DNA of 64,000 nt from Parasulfuritortus sp049322515 (GTDB taxonomy: Bacteria; Pseudomonadota; Gammaproteobacteria; Burkholderiales; Thiobacillaceae), in assembly GCA_049322515.1 (NCBI GenBank), contig JBMOQW010000017.1, positions 1-64,000 on the forward strand. The letters are read 5' to 3'. Below, piece after piece: positions 44,063 through 51,930 of the stretch. The notes under the pieces were generated by a model. That model was given only the letters and a program-made list of their open reading frames with translations. It was not told the DNA's origin and did not search any database. The position numbers and the translations under genes are program-made. Each line of letters starts with the position of its first letter. Within the stretch, counting starts at the first letter, position 1.

Positions 44063-45501
44063 TCCTTGACCATCTGGTCGATGATGCGCATGACTTCGCC
44101 GCTGCCGGCCTCCATCGCTTCCAGCGCGGCATAGATGCGTTGCTGGATGGTGAGGTCGTGTTCCCAGTCGCCGATCAGCAGTTCGAGCGCCTGGTGGGCA
44201 TTCTGGTGCACGTTGCAATGCGGCCGTTCCATGTCGTCGAAGGACGGGACCCCGTGGAAGCGCTGCCAGCCATCGCCTTCGTAGTACCACTTGCCGAGCC
44301 GGCAGCCGTGGCAATCGACCGAGACCGGCTGGGTGTATTGCGGGTCGCCGTTGCTGTTGATGGCCAGGTAGGTGCGCTGCTTGTAGATCACGTGATCGAC
44401 CTTGATCAGCGAGGCGAAGCTCTTGTCCACGGCATGCTGCGAGGCCGTCAGCGTGCTCGAGGCCGACGCCGAGAACTGCTGGAAACTGCTCGACAGGGAC
44501 TCGACATAGCCCCTCGAAGCCTGCGCCAGCCCCGTCATCACCGTGGAATCCTGCTGCATGGCGGCCGCTTCATGGAGCAACTCCTCCATCACCCGGCCGA
44601 TCGAGACCGACGCACTCTTGGTGTTTTCCGCCAGCTTGCGGACTTCGTCGGCGACCACCGCGAAGCCGCGCCCGGCCTCGCCGGCGCGGGCCGCCTCGAT
44701 CGCGGCGTTGAGCGCCAGCAGATTGGTCTGGTCGGCAATGCCGTTGATCAGGCTCACCGCCTGCTGGATTTCGCTGCCGCGCGCGTTGAGCTGGTCGACC
44801 GCCGCGCTGGCGTGTTCGATGCGCTGGCCAATGTCGGCCAAATTGCCCACCACCTGATGCACCGAGGCCTGGCTGGCTTCGGCCTGGCTGTGGGTGCGTT
44901 CCGCCTCGGCGGCCACCGATGCCAGGGTCTCGGTGATCTGCAGCAGGTCGGCCTGGTTCGAGGCCAGGTTGGTGAGCAGATTGCGGGTATTCAGGCCCTG
45001 CACCAGGGACAGCAGCAGATTGCGCATTTGCGCCAGGGTGTTCTGGGCCATGCCATCGAGCAGTACGTTCTGGTTGTCCAGGCCCTTCCGGAACGCGCCA
45101 TGCAGGCCGAAAGACTGCGCTTTGCGATGGAACTTGCCGTCAAGGTGCTGGCGGAACGTGGTGGCCTGCTCGCGCATGAAGGCCTCCAGCTGGTCGAGCA
45201 TGTCGTTGATATGCCAGCCGAGCCGGCCCAGTTCGGTGTGCTCATCGAGCCCGGTGACACGTCGATCGAAACGGCCCGCGCTGATCTCGGCCACCACCTC
45301 GGTGAGCGGCGCCAGCGGCGCCAGGCTGGCACGCAGCGACCGACGGACCCAGAAGGCCGCGGCAAGGACTAGGGCCAGGCCCAGCCAGAGCGACCAGGAC
45401 AGACCCGCGCGTACGGTCTCGGCCAGGCCGGTGAGCAAGACCAGTCCAGCCAACAGCCCGAGGTGGCGGTCGACCTTAGAGAGAAACGACAAATTCCGCA
45501 T
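44050..45501 (-). CDS. Aer-like methyl-accepting chemotaxis protein with CZB domain, lacking its own PAS
   Basis: A 483-residue chemoreceptor. Two adjacent TM segments (about 15-55) with almost no periplasmic loop precede a HAMP-like linker, the signalling hairpin with the tip segment LLALNAAIEAARAGEAGRGFAVVADEVRKLAE (here recognised by its parts AAIEAARAGEAG and FAVVADEVR), and a C-terminal chemoreceptor zinc-binding domain (CHGCRLGKWYYEGDG, then spaced His). Aer receptors usually fuse a PAS domain to this module; here PAS is the next gene upstream, overlapping by 26 bp. The likely input is redox or energy state plus zinc/oxidants. Confidence 0.92.
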   Translation of the reverse strand: MRNLSFLSKVDRHLGLLAGLVLLTGLAETVRAGLSWSLWLGLALVLAAAFWVRRSLRASLAPLAPLTEVVAEISAGRFDRRVTGLDEHTELGRLGWHINDMLDQLEAFMREQATTFRQHLDGKFHRKAQSFGLHGAFRKGLDNQNVLLDGMAQNTLAQMRNLLLSLVQGLNTRNLLTNLASNQADLLQITETLASVAAEAERTHSQAEASQASVHQVVGNLADIGQRIEHASAAVDQLNARGSEIQQAVSLINGIADQTNLLALNAAIEAARAGEAGRGFAVVADEVRKLAENTKSASVSIGRVMEELLHEAAAMQQDSTVMTGLAQASRGYVESLSSSFQQFSASASSTLTASQHAVDKSFASLIKVDHVIYKQRTYLAINSNGDPQYTQPVSVDCHGCRLGKWYYEGDGWQRFHGVPSFDDMERPHCNVHQNAHQALELLIGDWEHDLTIQQRIYAALEAMEAGSGEVMRIIDQMVKEKHG

Positions 45502-45994
45502 AAGTCTTCCCCAGGTTGGACAGCTGTTGGTTCAGGAACGCGAGCGACGCCGTGCAGGCATCGCGGGGGCCGGCCTTGCGCTCGATGTCGAGCATGGCGC
45601 GATAGATTTCCGCCAAAGTCCGGACGCCCTCGGCACTGGGCTTGCGGCGTACCGAAAAGTAGCCGGTCACCTGGCCGTCGCGACCGTAGTTCGGCGTGAC
45701 GTTGGCATAGACCCAATAGAAGCTGCCGTCCTTGGCCATGTTCTTGACGTAGGCGAAGCATTCTTCCTTGGCCTGGATCGTGTCCCAGAGCAGCTTGAAC
45801 ACGCCGCGCGGCATGTCGGGATGACGGATGATGTTGTGCTGGGCACCGAGCAGTTCCCGTTCCGTATACCCGGAAAACTCGATGAAGATGCGGTTGCCAT
45901 AGAGGATGCGCCCGGTGAGATCGGTCTTCGAGACGATGAAATCGTCCTCGCGCATGACCCGTTCCACGGCGCTGGGCACGGTGTTGTTTTTCAT
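45476..45994 (-). CDS. Aer-type PAS domain protein
   Basis: A 172-residue protein formed by one PAS domain of the Aer type (DFIVSKTDLTGRILYGNRIF, HNIIRHPDMPRGVFKLLWDT, GSFYWVYANVTPNYG), probably FAD-binding by analogy with Aer. A helical tail of about 50 residues follows. It is co-directional with the CZB chemoreceptor and overlaps it by 26 bp, so the two are a split version of Aer. ATG 45994 is preceded by GGATGGAGAAGTC. Confidence 0.88.
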   Translation of the reverse strand: MKNNTVPSAVERVMREDDFIVSKTDLTGRILYGNRIFIEFSGYTERELLGAQHNIIRHPDMPRGVFKLLWDTIQAKEECFAYVKNMAKDGSFYWVYANVTPNYGRDGQVTGYFSVRRKPSAEGVRTLAEIYRAMLDIERKAGPRDACTASLAFLNQQLSNLGKTYAEFVVSL

Positions 45995-46054
45995 GACTTC
46001 TCCATCCTGCGGGGCGGGCCCCGGTGTGCTATTGGTTATGTGACAATTCTAGCC

Positions 46055-46456
46055 ATGCCGACCCTGACCCGGCGAGAAAAAAGTACATTTACTCATACGG
46101 ACTTTGCGCCCATGTCCTTGCCGGCCTATCAGGCCCTCGACGAATTCGATTACCACCCCCGGCTGGCGGCGACACGCGGCACGGCCCTGGTGCTCTTTTC
46201 CAGCCCCGACTGCGGCGCCTGCCGCCAGGTCGAACGGCGGCTGCCGGACGCGGTCGGCCCGGAGGTCGCGCTGTTTCATGTCGATGTCCAGAGGAGTCCG
46301 GCCCTGGCCCGGGCGTTTGATCTGTTCCACCTGCCGGCCCTGTTCCTGTATCGCGATGGGCACTATCACGCCCGACTCGACAGCCAGGTCACCCCGGTCG
46401 CGCTGGCCGCGGCCATCGCCCAGGCGCTCGCCGCCCCGGCCGAGGAGGAACCATGA
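46055..46456 (+). CDS. thioredoxin-family protein with CGAC motif
   Basis: A 133-residue cytoplasmic thioredoxin-like protein. The active-site motif is FSSPDCGACRQVE (C-G-A-C rather than C-G-P-C), with the cis-Pro segment HLPALFLYRDG. ATG 46055 is the first in frame; ATG 46112 (MSLPAYQALDEF) would give 114 residues and is closer to family length. It overlaps ampD by 4 bp (ATGA). The lack of proline in the motif makes its redox role uncertain. Confidence 0.78.
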   Translation: MPTLTRREKSTFTHTDFAPMSLPAYQALDEFDYHPRLAATRGTALVLFSSPDCGACRQVERRLPDAVGPEVALFHVDVQRSPALARAFDLFHLPALFLYRDGHYHARLDSQVTPVALAAAIAQALAAPAEEEP

Positions 46457-47007
46457 CCTGGGTCGATGGCTGGTGGCGCGAGGCGCAGCGCATCGAATCG
46501 CCCAATGCGGACGACCGACCGACCGGGACGGCGATCGAGCTGGTGGTGATCCACAACATCAGCCTGCCGCCCGGCCAATTTGGCGGCCCGGGCATCGTCG
46601 AGCTGTTCACCAACTGTCTGGATCCGGACGCACACCCTTACTACGCCGGCATCCACGCTCTGCGGGTCTCGGCACATTTCCTGATCCGGCGCGACGGCAG
46701 CCTGATCCAGTGCGTATCGTGTGACCGGCGTGCCTGGCATGCCGGGCTCTCCACCTGGCGGGGGCGCGAACGATGCAATGATTTCTCGATCGGCATCGAG
46801 CTGGAGGGCACTGACGACCTGCCCTTCGCGGAAGCGCAGTACGACCGGCTGGACCAGGTGCTGGCGGCACTCGAAAGCCGCTACCCGATCATCGGGATCG
46901 CCGGCCACTCGGACATCGCCCCTGGCCGCAAGACCGACCCGGGGCCGTGCTTCGATTGGCGCCGGGTCAGGCAGCCTGGGCTGGAATCTCGGAACCGATC
47001 CGCTTGA
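46453..47007 (+). CDS. ampD: 1,6-anhydro-N-acetylmuramyl-L-alanine amidase AmpD
   Basis: A 184-residue cytoplasmic zinc amidase used in cell-wall recycling. Conserved features are VVIHNISLPPGQFGG (zinc His), HFLIRRDGSLIQCV, RAWHAGLSTWRGR, DFSIGIELEG and GHSDIAPGRKTDPGPCFDW (second His and Asp). Length is typical. Its start overlaps the thioredoxin-like gene, and its 3' end overlaps the converging panD gene by 41 bp. Confidence 0.96.
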   Translation: MTWVDGWWREAQRIESPNADDRPTGTAIELVVIHNISLPPGQFGGPGIVELFTNCLDPDAHPYYAGIHALRVSAHFLIRRDGSLIQCVSCDRRAWHAGLSTWRGRERCNDFSIGIELEGTDDLPFAEAQYDRLDQVLAALESRYPIIGIAGHSDIAPGRKTDPGPCFDWRRVRQPGLESRNRSA

Positions 47008-47347
47008 TGCGATTCTTGTCGTCGACGTAGACCAGCCGGGGCTCGTACTTGCTCAGTTCCAGTTCGCCATAACCGGCATAGCTGGCGATGATGAGCAAGT
47101 CGCCGGCGGCCGCCTTGCGCGCCGCCGCGCCGTTCACCGAGATCATGCCGCTGCCGCGCTGGCCGCGAATGGCATAGGTGGAGAAGCGTTCGCCGTTGTT
47201 GACGTTGTAGATCTCGATCTGCTCGTATTCGCGGATATCGGCCGCCTCGAGCAACAGCTCGTCGATCGCGCACGAACCTTCGTAATGCAACTCCGAGGCG
47301 GTGACGTGCACGCGATGCAGCTTGGACTTCAGCAGGGTGCGTTGCAT
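46967..47347 (-). CDS. panD: aspartate 1-decarboxylase (precursor)
   Basis: A 126-residue pyruvoyl enzyme making beta-alanine for pantothenate. The self-cleavage site is in LHYEGSCAIDELLLEA (between Gly and Ser); KLHRVHVTASEL and SVNGAAARKAAAGDLLII are typical. Start MQRTLLKSKLHR is standard. Its 3' end overlaps ampD by 41 bp on opposite strands. Confidence 0.96.
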   Translation of the reverse strand: MQRTLLKSKLHRVHVTASELHYEGSCAIDELLLEAADIREYEQIEIYNVNNGERFSTYAIRGQRGSGMISVNGAAARKAAAGDLLIIASYAGYGELELSKYEPRLVYVDDKNRIKRIGSEIPAQAA

Positions 47348-47447
47348 GGCGGCGGCGTAAGAATGATCGGGGCGCGGATTATAAGTGCGTGATTTGCCGG
47401 CGCACCCACGGAAATTTCAATGCTTGCGGGGGGTTAGCTGGCCAGGC

Positions 47448-48428
47448 TCAGCCGCCGGTCATGTTCATGAAGCGCAGCACCTTTTCCGGCGCGTCGCGGA
47501 ACTCGTGCCGTTCCGGCTTCATGTCGATCGCGCGCCGGATGGTTTCGATGATCTCGGTATCGGAGGCGCCGCCGCGCAGCAGCGGCCGGAATTCGACCCG
47601 GGCCTCCTGGCCCAGGCACAGGTGCAGCACGCCATCGACGGTCAGACGGACGCGGTTGCAGGTATCGCAGAAATGCTGCGAGATCGGCGTGATGAAGCCG
47701 ACCGTGAAGCGCCGGTCCGGGGTCGCCAGGTAGCGCGCCGGGCCGCCGCCGGGCAGCAGCGCGTCGACCAGGCCGAAACGCCGGCGCAGCTGTTCCTTGA
47801 TCGGCTGCAGGTCGACGTAGCCCATCTTGCGCGCGGTGTCGCCCATCGGCATCAGCTCGATCAGGCGCAGGATGAAGCCCCGGTCGATGCAGTACTCAAC
47901 CATGCGGTCGATCTCGTCGACGTTTTCCTGCATCGCCACCATGTTGATCTTGATCGGCGCGAAGCCGGCCGCGCGCCCGGCCTCTAGGCCGCCAAGCACC
48001 TGGCCGAGCACCGGCCGGCCATTGATGCGGGCCACCCGGGCGGCGTCGAGCGAATCCAGGCTGACATTCAGGCGGGTCACCCCGGCCGCTTTCAACGCCT
48101 CGGCGTGCTGGGCCAATTGCGTGGCATTGGTCGACAGCGACAGATCCTCGATGCCGGGCAGGCCGGCGACGCGCCGGGCCAGTTCGGTGACGTTGCGGCG
48201 CAGCAGCGGCTCGCCGCCGGTGAAGCGTACCCGCTTGAGACCAAGCCCGGCGAACAGGCCGAGCAGTCGCTCCAGTTCATCGAAGGTCAGCCAATGCGCG
48301 GGCTCCTCGAAATCCTTGAAGCCCTCCGGGATGCAGTACACGCAACGCAGGTCGCAGCGGTCCGTCACCGACAGGCGGAGGTACTCGATACGGCGACCGA
48401 AGCGGTCGATGAGGGCGGTGCTGGACAC
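47448..48428 (-). CDS. moaA: GTP 3',8-cyclase MoaA
   Basis: A 326-residue radical SAM enzyme for the first step of molybdenum cofactor synthesis. The N-terminal [4Fe-4S] motif is CDLRCVYC and the C-terminal cluster ligands are CDTCNRVRLTVDGVLHLC, with the conserved GG at the C-terminus (FMNMTGG). FTGGEPLLRR is the SAM-site element. It is divergent from mobB; an FNR-like site lies between them. Confidence 0.97.
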   Translation of the reverse strand: MSSTALIDRFGRRIEYLRLSVTDRCDLRCVYCIPEGFKDFEEPAHWLTFDELERLLGLFAGLGLKRVRFTGGEPLLRRNVTELARRVAGLPGIEDLSLSTNATQLAQHAEALKAAGVTRLNVSLDSLDAARVARINGRPVLGQVLGGLEAGRAAGFAPIKINMVAMQENVDEIDRMVEYCIDRGFILRLIELMPMGDTARKMGYVDLQPIKEQLRRRFGLVDALLPGGGPARYLATPDRRFTVGFITPISQHFCDTCNRVRLTVDGVLHLCLGQEARVEFRPLLRGGASDTEIIETIRRAIDMKPERHEFRDAPEKVLRFMNMTGG

Positions 48429-48488
48429 TTGGCGACTCGATACAGGATGGCGTGGTGACTAGACTCGCGCCAATGGCCCCCGATTTCC

Positions 48489-48502
48489 TTGACTTAGATC
48501 AT
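48489..48502. promoter_or_regulatory. FNR-like site between moaA and mobB
   Basis: TTGAC-TTAG-ATCAT matches the FNR consensus at 8 of 10 fixed positions. Measured toward moaA, a weak -10 (TCTAGT on the minus strand, 48458-48463) would put the site near -44, a usual activator position. For mobB the site centre is 40 bp before the ATG, so it can serve only if the transcript has a very short leader. Confidence 0.5.
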
Positions 48503-48535
48503 GCCGGGCGGCCACAGGCGTGCGATCATCTTGCC

Positions 48536-49027
48536 ATGATAGTCCTCGGATTCGCCGCGTACAGCGGCAGCGGAAAGACCACGCTGATCGAACGGTTGCT
48601 GCCCCGTTTCAAGGCCGACGGCCTGCGCGTGGCGGTGGTCAAGCAAAGCCACCACGATGTCGAGGTGGATCAGCCGGGCAAGGATTCCTGGCGCCACCGC
48701 CAGGCCGGCGCCCAGCAAGTCCTGCTCACCTCGCCGCATCGCTGGATGCTGGTCGAGGAACTGGACGGCCAGCCCGAACCCAGCCTGGAAATGCTGTTGA
48801 CCCGCTTGTCGCCGTGCGACCTGGTCCTGGTCGAAGGCTTCCGCCACGGCGCGCACGCCAAGCTGGAAATCCACCGCGACGCGGTCGGCCAGCCCTGGCT
48901 GTACCCGGACGACCCGAACGTACTGGCGGTGATCGGCGACCCGCCGCCGACCCCGATCCGGCACTTTTTCCTGGACGACATTCCCGGTATTTATCGCTAC
49001 CTTCTCGATTTCATGGAGTCCCGATGA
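48536..49027 (+). CDS. mobB: molybdopterin-guanine dinucleotide synthesis protein MobB
   Basis: A 163-residue GTP-binding protein that assists MobA or molybdenum insertion. The Walker A motif is AAYSGSGKTTLIERLL; KQSHHDVEVDQPGKDSWRH and LVEGFRHG are typical of MobB. ATG 48536 is chosen over upstream ATGs in frame because it gives the family N-terminus (MIVLGFAAYSG). It overlaps moeA by 4 bp. No mobA is nearby. Confidence 0.94.
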   Translation: MIVLGFAAYSGSGKTTLIERLLPRFKADGLRVAVVKQSHHDVEVDQPGKDSWRHRQAGAQQVLLTSPHRWMLVEELDGQPEPSLEMLLTRLSPCDLVLVEGFRHGAHAKLEIHRDAVGQPWLYPDDPNVLAVIGDPPPTPIRHFFLDDIPGIYRYLLDFMESR

Positions 49028-50223
49028 GCGCCCCGATGCTGACCACCGACGAGGCCCGTGCCCGCCTGCTCGCCGCCGCCCGTGCCCTGAACGACGCCGA
49101 GACCGTGCCGGCCGACGCCGCCCTCGGCCGGGTATTGGCCGCCCCGCTGGTCGCCACGGTGACCGTGCCGCCGCTCGACAATGCCGCCATGGACGGCTAC
49201 GCCCTGCGCCTCGCCGACTGGCGCGAGGGCATCCGCCTGCCGGTGACCCAGCGCATCCCGGCCGGCCACCTGGGTGTCCCGCTGGCGCCAGGCACGGCGG
49301 CGCGCATCTTCACCGGCGCGCCGATTCCCGAGGGTGCCGATTGCGTGGTCATGCAGGAAGACTGCGCGGCCGACGACCAGGGCGTCCTGGTGCAGCGCGC
49401 ACCGCGCCTTGGCGACCACATCCGCCGCGCCGGAGAGGACATCCGCCACGGCGACGCGGTGCTCGCCGCCGGCGACCGCCTGAGCCCGGCCCGCCTGGGC
49501 GTCGCCGCCGCCGTCGGCGCCGCGCAATTGACCGTGTTCCGGCGCCTCAGGGTGGCCGTCTTCTTCACCGGCGACGAGATCGTCCTGCCCGGCCAGCCGC
49601 TGCCGCACGGCCGCATCTACAACAGCAACCGGGCCACGCTGCGCGCCTTGCTGGCGCAGCTCGGCTGCGAGCTGATCGACCTGGGCCAGGTGCCGGACCG
49701 GCTCGACGCCACCCTCGCCGCGCTCGAACAGGCCGCCGGCCAGGCCGACGTCATCCTCACCAGCGGCGGCGTCTCGGTCGGCGAGGAAGACCACGTCAAG
49801 ACCGCGCTCGAACGGCTGGGCACGATCGACCTCTGGAAGGTCGCCATGAAGCCGGGCAAACCCCTGGTCCATGGCCGCATCGGAACGACGGATTTTCTCG
49901 GCCTGCCAGGCAACCCGGTCTCGGCCTTCGTGGTGTTTTGCCTGTTCGCGCGGCCCTTCCTGCTTGCCCGCATGGGCGCCACGGTGACGGACCCCCAGGC
50001 CTTCACGGTCGCGGCCGGGTTCGACTGGCCCAAGCCGGGCAAGCGACGGGAATTCCTGCGGGCCCGGATCGAAGCCGGTCGCGCCGTGCTCTACCCGAAC
50101 CAGGGCTCCGGCGTGCTCACCTCGCTGGCCTGGGCCGACGGCCTGGTCGACCTCGAGATCGGCACCACGGTGAACGCCGGCGACCCGGTCCGCTTCCTGC
50201 CCCTTTCGGAGTTGCTGGCATGA
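49024..50223 (+). CDS. moeA: molybdopterin molybdotransferase
   Basis: A 399-residue enzyme inserting molybdate into molybdopterin. Domains I-IV are seen: AAMDGYALRLADW, GRIYNSNRATLRALLAQ, LTSGGVSVGEEDHVK (split motif of the MoCF domain) and GLPGNPVSAFVVF. Length is normal. It overlaps mobB and moaD by 4 bp each. GGAGTCCCG precedes the start, which supports 49024. Confidence 0.96.
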   Translation: MSAPMLTTDEARARLLAAARALNDAETVPADAALGRVLAAPLVATVTVPPLDNAAMDGYALRLADWREGIRLPVTQRIPAGHLGVPLAPGTAARIFTGAPIPEGADCVVMQEDCAADDQGVLVQRAPRLGDHIRRAGEDIRHGDAVLAAGDRLSPARLGVAAAVGAAQLTVFRRLRVAVFFTGDEIVLPGQPLPHGRIYNSNRATLRALLAQLGCELIDLGQVPDRLDATLAALEQAAGQADVILTSGGVSVGEEDHVKTALERLGTIDLWKVAMKPGKPLVHGRIGTTDFLGLPGNPVSAFVVFCLFARPFLLARMGATVTDPQAFTVAAGFDWPKPGKRREFLRARIEAGRAVLYPNQGSGVLTSLAWADGLVDLEIGTTVNAGDPVRFLPLSELLA

Positions 50224-50471
50224 AACTCAACGTGCTCTATTTTGCCCGCCTGCGGGAAACCTTCGGTACCGGGACGGAAACCGTGGAACTCGCCGGGGGC
50301 CGGGTCGCCGACCTCATCGACCTGCTGCGCGCGCGCGGCCGGCCCTGGTCGGATGAACTGGATGGCCAGCGTGCCTTCCGGATCGCGGTCAACCAGGACC
50401 TGGCCGACCTCGACACGGCGCTCAACGACCGCGACGAGGTCGCGATCTTCCCGCCCGTGACCGGGGGCTAA
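50220..50471 (+). CDS. moaD: molybdopterin synthase sulfur carrier subunit
   Basis: An 83-residue ubiquitin-like protein whose C-terminal diglycine (FPPVTGG) is thiocarboxylated to donate sulfur. LNVLYFARLRETFG is typical of the first strand. It is coupled to moeA by a 4-bp overlap and is one base before moaE, its enzyme partner. Confidence 0.95.
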   Translation: MKLNVLYFARLRETFGTGTETVELAGGRVADLIDLLRARGRPWSDELDGQRAFRIAVNQDLADLDTALNDRDEVAIFPPVTGG

Positions 50472-50472
50472 G

Positions 50473-50925
50473 ATGAAGATCCTGGTCCAGGCCGAGCCCT
50501 TCGATCTCGGCGCCGAAGTCGCCGCGCTGCATCGCGCCAACCCCAAGGTCGGGGCGGTAGCCAGCTTCCTTGGCCTGGTGCGCGACATCAACGCGGGGGA
50601 AGGCGTGCATACCCTGACCCTGGAGCACTATCCGGGGATGACCGAGAAGGCCTTGGAAAAAATTGTCCAGGATGCCTGCGAACGCTGGTCGCTGCTCGAC
50701 GTCACGGTGATCCATCGGATCGGGACCCTGAATCCGACCGACCCCATCGTCCTGGTCGCGGTCGCCTCGGGACACCGGGGCGAGGCCTTCGCCGCCTGTG
50801 AATTCATCATGGACTACCTGAAGACCCGGGCGCCGTTCTGGAAAAAGGAAACCACGCCGGAGGGCGCGCGCTGGGTCGATGCCCGCGCGTCGGACGAGGT
50901 AGCCGCGACGCGGTGGGCACGCTAA
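50473..50925 (+). CDS. moaE: molybdopterin synthase catalytic subunit
   Basis: A 150-residue protein that, with MoaD, converts cPMP to molybdopterin. SFLGLVRDINAGEGVHTLTLEHYPGM, HRIGTLNPTDPIVLVAVASGHR-like blocks (seen as VTVIHRIGTL and VASGHRGEAF) and the active lysine segment TRAPFWKKETTPEG are conserved. It is followed after 9 bp by the Crp/Fnr gene, so the regulator is probably co-transcribed with the cofactor genes. Confidence 0.96.
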   Translation: MKILVQAEPFDLGAEVAALHRANPKVGAVASFLGLVRDINAGEGVHTLTLEHYPGMTEKALEKIVQDACERWSLLDVTVIHRIGTLNPTDPIVLVAVASGHRGEAFAACEFIMDYLKTRAPFWKKETTPEGARWVDARASDEVAATRWAR

Positions 50926-50934
50926 CATCGGCGC

Positions 50935-51597
50935 ATGCCCGATGTCGCTTCCCTGATCGAACAGTGCCCGACCCTGGCCTGCCTGGCGCCGGCCGAACGC
51001 ACGCGGGTCGCCCAGGCAGCCATGACGATGAGCGCACCGGCCGGCGTCACGCTGTTCGACATCGGCCAGGCCTGCCAGGCCCTGCCCCTGGTCCTGTCCG
51101 GCTCGATCCGGGTCTTCAAGCGCGCCGAAAACGGCCGCGAAATCAGCTTGTACCGGGTTCGTCCCGGCGAGCTTTGCCTGGTCACCGTGGGCTGCCTCCT
51201 GGGCAGCGACGCCTATCCGGCCACCGGAGTTTCCGAATCGGAGATCCGCGCCATCGCCCTGCCCCGCGCCCTGTTCCTGCATTTGACCGAATCGCACCCG
51301 CCGTTCCGGCAGGCGGTGTTCCATCTCTTCTCCGAGCGGCTCACCGGGCTCATGCAGCTGGTCGAGGAAATCACCTTCCGCAAGCTCGACCAACGCCTGG
51401 CCACCCTGCTCGCCGCGCGCGCACCGCTGGTCCAGGACTCGCACCAGCAACTGGCCGACGAACTGGGCAGCGTGCGCGAGATCGTCAGCCGCCTGCTCAA
51501 GCAGTTCGAGGAGCATGGCTGGCTGCGCCTGGGCCGCAGCCGCATCGAGGTACTCGACGCCGAGGCCCTGCGTCGGTTCGCTCAGCTGGCTCGGTGA
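50935..51597 (+). CDS. cysteine-rich Crp/Fnr family regulator
   Basis: A 220-residue regulator: cyclic-nucleotide-type sensor domain (about 20-120), dimerisation helix and a winged HTH near 160-205 (HQQLADELGSVREIVSRLLKQF). The recognition helix (S-V-R-E-I-V-S-R) is of the FNR type that reads TTGA/GTCA-like half-sites. Cysteines at 11, 16, 47, 81 and 87 include CLVTVGC in the sensor domain; they do not follow the spacing of FNR's cluster ligands, so redox or sulfur sensing by thiols is possible. A palindrome overlaps its stop codon and fits control of the next gene. Confidence 0.88.
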   Translation: MPDVASLIEQCPTLACLAPAERTRVAQAAMTMSAPAGVTLFDIGQACQALPLVLSGSIRVFKRAENGREISLYRVRPGELCLVTVGCLLGSDAYPATGVSESEIRAIALPRALFLHLTESHPPFRQAVFHLFSERLTGLMQLVEEITFRKLDQRLATLLAARAPLVQDSHQQLADELGSVREIVSRLLKQFEEHGWLRLGRSRIEVLDAEALRRFAQLAR

Positions 51598-51608
51598 CCT
51601 AAGTCACC
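51593..51608. promoter_or_regulatory. perfect FNR-type palindrome upstream of the DUF2892 gene
   Basis: GGTGAC-CTAA-GTCACC is a perfect 6-bp-arm inverted repeat with the same 4-bp spacing as FNR boxes. A -10-like TATGGT (51630-51635) predicts a start near 51642, which puts the palindrome centre at -41.5, the classical activator position. The adjacent Crp/Fnr protein is the obvious candidate. Confidence 0.6.
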
Positions 51609-51686
51609 GACACGCCACCGGACACGCCGTATGGTGCCGTCCAAGCCGCGCGATGGGCGCGCGGAAAAACCTGATGGAGAGCACAC

Positions 51687-51881
51687 ATGAAAGCCAACGT
51701 TGGTGGTATCGACCGCATCCTGCGCATCGTCCTGGGCGCCGCCCTGATTCTCTGGGCCGCCGCGCTCGGCGGTCCGGCCTGGGCCTGGATCGGCATCGTT
51801 CCCCTGGCCACCGGCCTGATCAAGTTCTGCCCGCTGTACCCCCTGCTCGGCCTGAGCACCTGCCCGGTCGAAGGCAAGTAA
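51687..51881 (+). CDS. DUF2892 (YgaP transmembrane-type) small membrane protein
   Basis: A 64-residue protein with the family start KANVGGIDRILRIVLGAALI and a second hydrophobic segment (WIGIVPLATGLIKFCPLY), ending in LSTCPVEGK. The domain is the membrane part of YgaP, where it is fused to a rhodanese; two cysteines near the C-terminus are typical. GAGAGCAC precedes the ATG. The function is not established; links to sulfane-sulfur handling come from fused homologues only. Confidence 0.85.
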   Translation: MKANVGGIDRILRIVLGAALILWAAALGGPAWAWIGIVPLATGLIKFCPLYPLLGLSTCPVEGK

Positions 51882-51930
51882 GCCCGACCCCGTGGCCCCG
51901 GCGCCGCCGCGCCCCGGCCACGGCCCGGCA

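Noticed and set aside
44894..46054. Long upstream extension of the thioredoxin-like gene
   Set aside because: It is antisense to the chemoreceptor and PAS genes and has random composition; the real start is near 46055 or 46112.
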